Shown one piece after another: positions 1-4,917 of a stretch of 14,418 nt of DNA. The stretch spans positions 1 through 14,418 of the forward strand of contig JABFWJ010000317.1 in NCBI GenBank assembly GCA_013362295.1, written 5' to 3'. Within the stretch, counting starts at the first letter, position 1. The number at the start of each line of letters is the position of its first letter. The position numbers and the translations under genes were made by a program. Below the pieces are notes generated by a model. The model was not told the DNA's origin. It worked only from the letters and a program-made list of their open reading frames with translations, and searched no databases. This DNA comes from Thermoleophilia bacterium. GTDB taxonomy: Bacteria > Actinomycetota > Thermoleophilia > Gaiellales > Gaiellaceae.

Positions 1-1
1 C

Positions 2-265
2 GGCGCATACAGCTACGTCTTCCCCGGCGGCGAGATCGGTCCGGTCGCGGGCAGCGACGGCGACTCCGCGGCCCGCGCGCTCGCCGCGGAGCTCGCACGT
101 GCGCCGGGCGACGTGCGCGTCCGCATCCCCGGCTCCTCGCGCGCGCTCGTCGAGGTGGCGCTCGGCGCCGGGCTGCAGCTCGGGCCGGTCCCGGGCCTGC
201 TGCTCCTCTCGGATACCGTTCGGCCGCCGGCGGCGCTCGCGATCGGCGGCTACATGCTCTTTTAG
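2..265 (+). CDS. C-terminal end of a probable GNAT-family acetyltransferase (5' end outside window)
   Basis: The frame is open from the left edge and ends at TAG 263-265, leaving 87 residues. The visible part reads as the last alpha/beta portion of a GNAT-type fold. It has a GGEIGPVAG strand and turn (about residues 9-17 of the fragment), a helix rich in Ala/Leu, a strand with RVRIPGSSR, a helix ending in GAGLQLGPVPG, and the terminal strand LLLLSD followed by a short GGYMLF tail. The order 'IGPV, helix, v-r-v-P-G-x-(N/S)-R, helix, G-(F/L), LLLS' is what I know from GNAT proteins whose acetyl-CoA-binding half lies further upstream. The catalytic core and acetyl-CoA loop are not in the window, so substrate and activity cannot be judged. 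Its stop codon overlaps that of the small minus-strand ORF at 262-363. Another alpha/beta protein remains possible. Confidence 0.55.
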   Translation, partial: GAYSYVFPGGEIGPVAGSDGDSAARALAAELARAPGDVRVRIPGSSRALVEVALGAGLQLGPVPGLLLLSDTVRPPAALAIGGYMLF

Positions 266-363
266 TACCGTCGCGCCGCAGAGGCGCCGAATCCGGTCAA
301 GGCGAGCCAGGCGCCGATCACGATGAAGCGACGGCGCAGGACGAAGCGCCCGAGGGCGGTCAC
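262..363 (-). CDS. Candidate 33-residue single-pass membrane peptide
   Basis: On the minus strand a GTG at 363-361 opens a 33-codon frame that ends at TAA 264-262. It begins MTALGRFVLRRRF and continues with an uninterrupted hydrophobic stretch (about residues 13-28, FIVIGAWLALTGFGAS) flanked by arginines on both sides, ending RRY. This is the layout of a one-helix membrane peptide, and 'LGRFVLRRR...GAWLALTG' does not look like random shadow translation. No gene on the other strand covers it: the upstream plus-strand gene stops at 265 and the next one starts at 402. No good Shine-Dalgarno site is visible, because GAAGAG directly abuts the GTG. It converges on the acetyltransferase-like gene with stops sharing TTAG, and diverges from the gene at 402. 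Function unknown; chance conservation of the frame cannot be ruled out. Confidence 0.45.
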   Translation of the reverse strand: MTALGRFVLRRRFIVIGAWLALTGFGASAARRY

Positions 364-389
364 CTCTTCGATCCGAGTCAGACATCTCT

Positions 390-395
390 TACACT
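390..395 (+). promoter_or_regulatory. Putative -10 element TACACT for the gene at 402
   Basis: TACACT lies exactly 6 nt upstream of the ATG at 402. A sigma-70-type -10 box usually places the start of transcription about 6-7 nt downstream, so the mRNA would begin at or next to the A of the ATG (leaderless). There is no Shine-Dalgarno sequence between them. A weak -35 candidate, TTCGAT, sits at 367-372 with a 17-nt spacer. Confidence 0.45.
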
Positions 396-401
396 TCTCT
401 G

Positions 402-647
402 ATGTCCTCCGGAGCGTGGGAGCTGGTCTTCATGCTGCTGATCCTGAAGATCCCCATGGTCTATCTCGGGCTGGTCGTGTGGTATGCGATCCGGGCCGAG
501 CCCGAGCCGGGTATCGATCCGAGCGAGTACTCCGTGTGGCAACCGTGGCGGAAGCCGAAGGGGCCGCGTCCGCGGCGCGGCGGGCCGCACGGGACGCGCG
601 ACGCCGTGCGTGCGTCGCGTGCGCGTCGCGATAGAGTCGCGGCGTGA
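402..647 (+). CDS. Small single-pass membrane protein with basic C-terminal tail
   Basis: 81 residues. One transmembrane helix spans about residues 6-30 (WELVFMLLILKIPMVYLGLVVWYAI). A short acidic/proline linker (RAEPEPG) follows, then a Trp-containing motif (EYSVWQPWRKPKG, about 42-54) and a strongly basic, arginine-rich tail to the end. The topology suggests an N-terminal anchor with a cytoplasmic basic tail. I do not know a named family and assign no function. The ATG at 402 is chosen because the TM helix starts directly after it and a -10-like TACACT lies 6 nt upstream. The TGA stop (645-647) overlaps the GTG start of the next gene by four bases, so the two are probably co-transcribed and translationally coupled. 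Overlapping frames at 323-634 and 484-1188 are low-complexity arginine-rich shadows. Confidence 0.7.
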   Translation: MSSGAWELVFMLLILKIPMVYLGLVVWYAIRAEPEPGIDPSEYSVWQPWRKPKGPRPRRGGPHGTRDAVRASRARRDRVAA

Positions 648-904
648 CCTCGACCACCCGCGATCGCACGCCGCCCACCGAGGCGGTCGCAGGCCTGCTC
701 GCGGCGCTCGCCATCTTCACGGGTGGGCTGGAGCTCGTCTACCGGCCGTTCCGGCTCGCGCCGGTCGCGCTCGTCCTCGCGCTGATCGCGACCGTGATGA
801 GCCGCGAGCAGCCCCGGATCATCCCGCTTGCCTACGCGATCATCGGCGTCTGCTTCATCGCCGGCGCGGCGCTGCAGATCATCACGCACCACCCGCTCTT
901 CTAG
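644..904 (+). CDS. Small multi-pass membrane protein, unknown function
   Basis: 86 residues starting at GTG 644, inside the stop of the preceding gene (GTGA overlap), which implies translational coupling. A polar N-terminus (residues 1-12) is followed by three hydrophobic segments: about 14-33 (VAGLLAALAIFTGGLELVY), 38-53 (LAPVALVLALIATVMS) and 60-80 (IPLAYAIIGVCFIAGAALQII). Between the second and third is a short charged turn, SREQPR. The chain ends HHPLF, so there is no soluble domain. It resembles the many small unnamed actinobacterial membrane proteins, and I assign no family. With the gene at 402 it forms a two-gene unit just upstream of the 2-oxoglutarate dehydrogenase E1 gene, 39 nt away. 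A -10-like element in that gap suggests E1 has its own promoter. Confidence 0.7.
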   Translation: MTSTTRDRTPPTEAVAGLLAALAIFTGGLELVYRPFRLAPVALVLALIATVMSREQPRIIPLAYAIIGVCFIAGAALQIITHHPLF

Positions 905-931
905 GAACAAGGACAAGCGCCCCTTCCCTGG

Positions 932-937
932 TACAAC
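932..937 (+). promoter_or_regulatory. Putative -10 element TACAAC for the E1 gene
   Basis: TACAAC is followed by 6 nt (ACAGGG) and then the GTG start at 944, the same geometry as the promoter before the gene at 402. It predicts a leaderless E1 transcript. The GGG next to the GTG is too close to act as a Shine-Dalgarno site. No convincing -35 is visible 16-18 nt upstream. Confidence 0.4.
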
Positions 938-943
938 ACAGGG

Positions 944-3790
944 GTGAGCACGCACGACGTCGACGGCCTGAATGCCGGCTACGCGCGCGCCCTGCTCGAC
1001 GAGTACCTCGAGAACCCGGAGGCGGTCCCGTCCGAGTGGCGCGCACTCTTCGAGAGCGGCGATTCGCAGCTCGTGGCCACCCATCCGGGGATCAAACGGT
1101 TGCTCGAGCTCCTCCCGCGGGACGGAGGCAACGGCGCAAACGGCGGCGCGACGGCGGCTCCCCCCGCCCCGGAACCCGCAAGTGTTGACTCAACACAAGC
1201 TCTCGACCCGCAGCTGCTCGGCGGCGTGGCGGCGGCGATGGCGCTCGTCAAGGCGCACCGGACGCATGGCCACCTCGCGGCGCGGCTCGACCCGCTCGGC
1301 TCGGAGCCGGTCGGGGACCCGTCGCTCGAGCCGCTTCGTCTCGAGCCGAAGCTGACGCCCGAGCTCCAGGCGCGCATCCCGGCGTCCTACCTCCGCGTGC
1401 ACGTGCCCGGGACGACGCTCGCCGACGTGCTGCCGAAGCTCGGCGAGACCTACTGCGGCACGATCGCCTACGAGCTCGAGCACCTCTCGGATCACCAGCA
1501 ACGCGTCTGGCTGCGCCAGGCGATCGAGTCGGGCCGCTACCGGCAGTCCTTGAGCGCCGACGAGAAGAAGACCCTGTTCCGCCGCCTCTGCGAGGTGGAG
1601 GGGATGGAGCGGTTCCTGCGCAAGCGCTTCCTCGGGCAGAAGCAGTTCTCGCTCGAAGGGCTCGACGTGATGATCCCCATGCTCGACGAGACGATCGAGC
1701 TCGCGTCCGAGGCGGGCGCCCACGAGGTCGTGATGGGGATGGCGCATCGCGGCCGGCTCAACGTGCTCGCGCATACGATCGGGATGCCCTACGAGTACAT
1801 CCTGCGCGAGTTCGAAGGAGAGCGGACGATCGAGGCGGTCGCCTCCGACCCGGAGGGCGGAACCGGCGACGTCAAGTACCACCTCGCCGCGCACGGGACG
1901 CGCACGACGGCGAACGGCAAGGTGGGCGTGCGCCTCGTCGCGAACCCGAGCCACCTCGAGGCGGTCGACCCGGTTGTGGTGGGCCGCACCCGCGCGGAGC
2001 AGACCGATCGCTCGACGCGCAACGGCGCGCACGACCCGTCCGTCGCGCTCGCGGTCCTCCTGCACGGCGACGCGGCGTTCGCGGGCCAGGGTGTCGTCGC
2101 CGAGACTTTCAACGTGCACGACCTGGCCGGCTACTCGACAGGCGGCACGTTGCACCTGATCACGAACAACCAGATCGGCTTCACGACCGATCCGAACGAA
2201 GGCCGCTCGACGCGGTACTCGTCCGACCTCGCCAAGGGCTTCGACGTGCCGATCATCCACGTCAACGCCGACGACCCCGAGGCCTCGATCGCCGCGGTGC
2301 GGCTGTCGATGGCGTACCGGCGCCGTTTCGGGCAGGACGTCGTCATCGACCTCGTCGGCTACCGCCGCTTCGGCCACAACGAGCAGGACGAGGCGGCGTA
2401 CACGCAGCCGCTGATGGTCGAGCAGATCACTGCCCACGCGAGTGTGCGCGAGCTCTACGAGGAGCAGTTGATCGCCGAGGGCGTGTTGACGCGCGACGAA
2501 GCCGAGGGATTCGTCTCCGAGGTCGAATCAGTGCTCCGCGCGGCGCACGAACGGCTGAAGGCCTCGTTCGGAGATGCGTCCGCGTCGAAGGTCGAACACG
2601 ACGGCGCGATCCCGCGCTCGACGACCGCGGAGCCGGTCACGGCGGTCGCTGCGGACACACTCCGGGGACTGACCGACGAATTGCTGAGTACCCCGGACGA
2701 CTTCACGGTGCACCCGAAGCTCGCGAAGCAGCTCGAGCGCAGGCGCACCGCACTCGCGGAGGGCGGCATCGACTGGGGCCAGGCGGAGTCGCTCGCCTTC
2801 GCGTCGCTGCTCGTCGACGGTATCCCGATCCGCCTCACCGGACAGGATTCGCAGCGCGGGACGTTCTCGCAACGTCATCTCGTGCTCCACGATGTGCAGA
2901 CCGGCGAGACGTACACGCCGATGCAGCACCTCGAGGAGGCTCATGCGTCGTTCGAGGTCTACAACTCGCCGCTTTCGGAGTACGCGTGCATGGGCTTCGA
3001 GTACGGCTACTCGGCGGCGGCTCCGGAGGCGCTCGTTCTCTGGGAGGCGCAGTACGGCGACTTCGCGAACGGCGCGCAGATCGTGATCGACCAGTTCATC
3101 TCGTCCGCGCTCTCGAAGTGGCGGGAGACATCGCGGCTGACGCTCCTGCTGCCGCACGGTTACGAGGGCAACGGGCCCGAGCATTCGAGCGCGCGCCTGG
3201 AGCGCTTCCTTCAACTCGCCGCGCAGGAGAACATCCGCATCGCGAACTGCACGACCGCCGCGCAGTATTTCCACCTGCTGCGCCGCCAAGCGCTCGACGC
3301 GACCGCGCGGCCGCTCGTCGTGGTCACGCCGAAGGGGCTCCTCCGCCTCAAGGAGGCGACCTCGACGCTGGCCGATCTCGCAGACGGCGGTTTCCGGCCC
3401 GTCCTCGACGATCCGCGTGCCGAGAAGGACGCCGTCCGCCGGCTCGTCCTCTGCAGCGGCAAGATCTACTACGACGTCGTCGGCCATGAGGCGCGCACGC
3501 AGGCGGGCTCGGTCGCCGTCGCCCGGATCGAGCAGCTCTATCCGTTCCCGACGCAGGACGCCGCGGAAGTCGTCGCCTCGTACCCGGCACTCGACGAGGT
3601 CGTCTGGGTGCAGGAGGAGCCGCAGAACATGGGGCCGTGGCGGTCGCTCCGGCACCGCCTCGAGGAGGCCGCGGCCGGCGTGCCGCTGCGCTTCGCCGGC
3701 CGCCCGTGGCGGGCGAGCCCGTCCGAGGGCTACCCGACGGCGCACCTGATCGAGCAGGACCGGATCGTCCGCGAAGCGCTGACCGTCTAG
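944..3790 (+). CDS. sucA: 2-oxoglutarate dehydrogenase/decarboxylase E1 component (thiamine diphosphate)
   Basis: 948 residues. E1 decarboxylates 2-oxoglutarate with thiamine diphosphate and passes the succinyl group to the lipoyl arm of E2, feeding the TCA cycle; actinobacterial relatives (Kgd/OdhA) are also called multifunctional. The N-terminus has the E1o signature (DGLNAGYARALLDEYL, residues 7-22; EWRALF, 31-36), then a Gly/Ala/Pro linker (about 58-88). Next comes HRTHGHLAARLDPLG (105-119). GMAHRGRLNVL is at 265-275. The cofactor motif starts GDAAFAGQG (375-383) and ends NNQIGFTT (408-415), with D376 and the NN pair as expected Mg/ThDP ligands. GHNEQDEAAYTQP is at 477-489. The transketolase-like pyrimidine half includes QDSQRGTFSQRH (634-645), SEYACMGFEYGYS (678-690) and HGYEGNGPEHSSARLERF (738-755), with the C-terminal VWVQEEPQNMGPW at 887-899. 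The length fits stand-alone E1o (about 930-950). The roughly 1,230-residue mycobacterial form with a fused acyltransferase is excluded. No E2 or E3 gene is in the window. Confidence 0.96.
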   Translation: MSTHDVDGLNAGYARALLDEYLENPEAVPSEWRALFESGDSQLVATHPGIKRLLELLPRDGGNGANGGATAAPPAPEPASVDSTQALDPQLLGGVAAAMALVKAHRTHGHLAARLDPLGSEPVGDPSLEPLRLEPKLTPELQARIPASYLRVHVPGTTLADVLPKLGETYCGTIAYELEHLSDHQQRVWLRQAIESGRYRQSLSADEKKTLFRRLCEVEGMERFLRKRFLGQKQFSLEGLDVMIPMLDETIELASEAGAHEVVMGMAHRGRLNVLAHTIGMPYEYILREFEGERTIEAVASDPEGGTGDVKYHLAAHGTRTTANGKVGVRLVANPSHLEAVDPVVVGRTRAEQTDRSTRNGAHDPSVALAVLLHGDAAFAGQGVVAETFNVHDLAGYSTGGTLHLITNNQIGFTTDPNEGRSTRYSSDLAKGFDVPIIHVNADDPEASIAAVRLSMAYRRRFGQDVVIDLVGYRRFGHNEQDEAAYTQPLMVEQITAHASVRELYEEQLIAEGVLTRDEAEGFVSEVESVLRAAHERLKASFGDASASKVEHDGAIPRSTTAEPVTAVAADTLRGLTDELLSTPDDFTVHPKLAKQLERRRTALAEGGIDWGQAESLAFASLLVDGIPIRLTGQDSQRGTFSQRHLVLHDVQTGETYTPMQHLEEAHASFEVYNSPLSEYACMGFEYGYSAAAPEALVLWEAQYGDFANGAQIVIDQFISSALSKWRETSRLTLLLPHGYEGNGPEHSSARLERFLQLAAQENIRIANCTTAAQYFHLLRRQALDATARPLVVVTPKGLLRLKEATSTLADLADGGFRPVLDDPRAEKDAVRRLVLCSGKIYYDVVGHEARTQAGSVAVARIEQLYPFPTQDAAEVVASYPALDEVVWVQEEPQNMGPWRSLRHRLEEAAAGVPLRFAGRPWRASPSEGYPTAHLIEQDRIVREALTV
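1182..1196. promoter_or_regulatory. 15-bp perfect inverted repeat in AT-ending codons inside the E1 gene
   Basis: GTGTTGACTCAACAC reads the same on both strands around a central C (7+1+7). It lies in the unstructured linker of E1 (residues 80-85). There the frame uses AGT, GTT, TCA, ACA and CAA in close succession (and then GCT), codons very rare in the rest of this gene. The combination of perfect symmetry and abnormal codon choice suggests a protein-binding operator or another DNA-level signal. I cannot name the regulator. It differs from the HAIR element of HspR, whose CTTGAGT and ACTCAAG arms are separated by 7 nt. Confidence 0.4.
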
Positions 3791-3969
3791 GGCCGGCGCC
3801 GGCGGCGGGCCCGCTGCGCTTCCATCGCCTGCCTGGCGATCCGCGGCCCGTGTGCGCGCGCCTGCTGCAGCACCCACCGGCGCTGCTTCGGCGGCAGGCG
3901 GCGCCAGACGTCCCAGACGGTCAGAGCGACGCCGACGGGACCGAGGCGGCGGGTGATCAGGAGCGGCAT
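3787..3969 (-). CDS. Small basic protein, unknown function
   Basis: 60 residues from ATG 3969-3967 to TAG 3789-3787. The N-terminal half has a moderately hydrophobic segment with a Gly-Pro-Val-Gly turn (RRLGPVGVALTVWDVWRRLPP, about 7-27). The rest is a long basic helix (KQRRWVLQQARAHGPRIARQAME) ending in a run of arginines (RARRRRRP). The tryptophan pattern and defined helices look like a real small protein rather than noise. It could be a membrane-peripheral or nucleic-acid-binding peptide; no family is recognised. A -10-like CACAAT lies 6 nt upstream of its ATG, and the neighbouring gene on the same strand ends only 18 nt upstream, so it may be transcribed both on its own and by read-through. 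Its stop overlaps the stop of the E1 gene in the palindrome CTAG (3787-3790). Confidence 0.65.
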   Translation of the reverse strand: MPLLITRRLGPVGVALTVWDVWRRLPPKQRRWVLQQARAHGPRIARQAMEAQRARRRRRP

Positions 3970-3975
3970 GCGCCC

Positions 3976-3981
3976 ATTGTG
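3976..3981 (-). promoter_or_regulatory. Putative -10 element CACAAT for the 60-residue gene
   Basis: Read on the minus strand, CACAAT is followed by 6 nt (GGGCGC) and the ATG at 3969. The spacing equals that of three other genes here and predicts a leaderless transcript. The first T of the consensus is missing and no -35 is evident. Confidence 0.3.
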
Positions 3982-3987
3982 CCTGGC

Positions 3988-4845
3988 TCAGCGGCCGCCG
4001 TGGCCGTTGCCGTTTCCGTTCCCTGGCCCGTTCCCGTTCCCGTTGCCGTGGCCCTGGTCGTCGTGGCCCCGCCCGTTCCCGTTGCCGTGGTCCTCGTCAT
4101 GGCCGTTGGCGTTCCCCTGGCCATTGTTTCCAGGGCCATTGTTTCCGGGGCCGCCGCTGTCCGGGGCGGGGATGGGGACGACGGGGACGACGGGAACGAC
4201 GGGGACGGGGAAGGCCGGGGCGGTGACGACCGGTGCGGGGATGACCGGGGCGGGCACGGGCACGGGCAGCACGGCGTCCGCGAGAGTCCTGATCGCGGGG
4301 GTGACTGGAGCGGGCGTCGGCTCGGCCGGGGCGGGGGCCGGCTCGGGGACTGCGGCGGGGATCGCGCCCGGCGAGCCGACCGGGGGTGGAGTCGGCGTCG
4401 GGGTCGGGACCGGCGCGGGGGTGGGCACCGGCTTCGGCGTAGGAATCGGCTTGGGGCGGGGCTTTGCCACCGTCGACGCCTTCGGCGCGACGGGCGCGGC
4501 CACGACGGCGTGTTGGACGACCGGGCGCGCCGGAAGGTGCACCCTGGCCCGGCTGACAGGCCGGCTGTGCCGTACCCGCTGCCGCTTGATGTGAACGACC
4601 ACCGACGCAAGGTGGTTCTGGGGGCGCGCGGCCGGGCGAACGGGCTGCGTCACCCGCAGGATCGGTGCGCTCTGCGAGGCTCGCGGAGCAGCCTGGACGC
4701 TGCCGCCGACGGATTGCTGCAACGAGCCCAGGGAAACCTGCACTCTGTGCTCGGGCGCGATCAAGCGGCCCGGCAGCACGAGCAGGCCTCCCAGGAGGCC
4801 GACGAAAAGTGCTCCCGCAGCCGCCTGCGTCCAAGAAAACCTCAT
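3988..4845 (-). CDS. Membrane-anchored low-complexity protein: Pro/Val/Ala-rich region then Gly/Asn/His/Asp-rich tail
   Basis: 285 residues. The ATG at 4845-4843 is chosen because GGGGGA lies 5 nt upstream as a Shine-Dalgarno site and the membrane segment begins right after it; a TTG at 4869 would add eight residues. Residues 6-26 (TQAAAGALFVGLLGGLLVLPG) form a signal-anchor. A basic region with Arg/His follows (about 63-112). Residues about 113-228 are Pro/Val/Ala-rich with PTP, PVP and PAP repeats, including VPVVPVVPVVPIP near 214-226. Residues 229-285 are almost only Gly, Asn, His, Asp and Gln, with GN repeats. No enzyme motif is visible. The layout suggests a surface protein with an extended wall-spanning stalk and a flexible, possibly metal- or water-binding tail; this is inference. 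The opposite frame (3953-4594) also lacks stops, as GC-rich repeats often do, but it has no comparable N-terminus or ribosome site. Confidence 0.65.
   Translation of the reverse strand: MRFSWTQAAAGALFVGLLGGLLVLPGRLIAPEHRVQVSLGSLQQSVGGSVQAAPRASQSAPILRVTQPVRPAARPQNHLASVVVHIKRQRVRHSRPVSRARVHLPARPVVQHAVVAAPVAPKASTVAKPRPKPIPTPKPVPTPAPVPTPTPTPPPVGSPGAIPAAVPEPAPAPAEPTPAPVTPAIRTLADAVLPVPVPAPVIPAPVVTAPAFPVPVVPVVPVVPIPAPDSGGPGNNGPGNNGQGNANGHDEDHGNGNGRGHDDQGHGNGNGNGPGNGNGNGHGGR
3991..4161. repeat. Hexamer-like GN-coding repeat tract
   Basis: This tract encodes the Gly/Asn/His/Asp tail on the minus strand. On the plus strand it reads as imperfect 6-nt units (CCGTTC, CCGTTG, CCGTGG). It also contains a 15-nt-period duplication of GGCCATTGTTTCC at 4119-4131 and 4134-4146. 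Such tracts tend to change length by slippage. Confidence 0.7.
4174..4206. repeat. 9-bp tandem repeat GGGGACGAC, about 3.5 copies
   Basis: Units at 4174-4182, 4183-4191 and 4192-4200 (one base different), plus a partial copy, code for the VPVVPVVPV stretch of the minus-strand low-complexity protein. The period of nine keeps the reading frame. Confidence 0.7.
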
Positions 4846-4871
4846 GAATTCCCCCGTTCTGACCGACAAAG

Positions 4872-4877
4872 ACCCTA
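4872..4877 (-). promoter_or_regulatory. Putative -10 element TAGGGT in the divergent promoter region
   Basis: On the minus strand TAGGGT lies 26 nt upstream of the ATG at 4845. That gives a leader of about 20 nt, enough to hold the GGGGGA Shine-Dalgarno site. The 72-bp gap 4846-4917 must also hold the promoter of the diguanylate cyclase gene, for which I see no clear -10. Confidence 0.25.
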
Positions 4878-4917
4878 GGTCGTTCTATCGGCAGTCCCCC
4901 GGAAAGCTTTAGCCGCG

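Noticed and set aside
3792..3803. GCCGGCGCCGGC palindrome after the E1 stop as a terminator
   Set aside because: It has no loop or T-run and encodes the arginine-rich end of the 60-residue minus-strand protein; simple GC-rich self-complementarity explains it.
2528..3877. 449-codon minus-strand frame opposite the E1 gene (also 1190-2437)
   Set aside because: These are antisense shadows of a fully recognisable E1 protein, with low-complexity composition and no motifs.
3991..4206. Short repeats as a possible CRISPR array
   Set aside because: The units are 6-15 bp, imperfect, in frame with a coding region and without unique spacers.
3953..4594. 213-codon plus-strand frame opposite the low-complexity protein (also 3637-4878)
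   Set aside because: It is open only because both strands of the GC-rich repeats lack stops. The minus frame has a signal-anchor and a Shine-Dalgarno site; the plus frame has neither.
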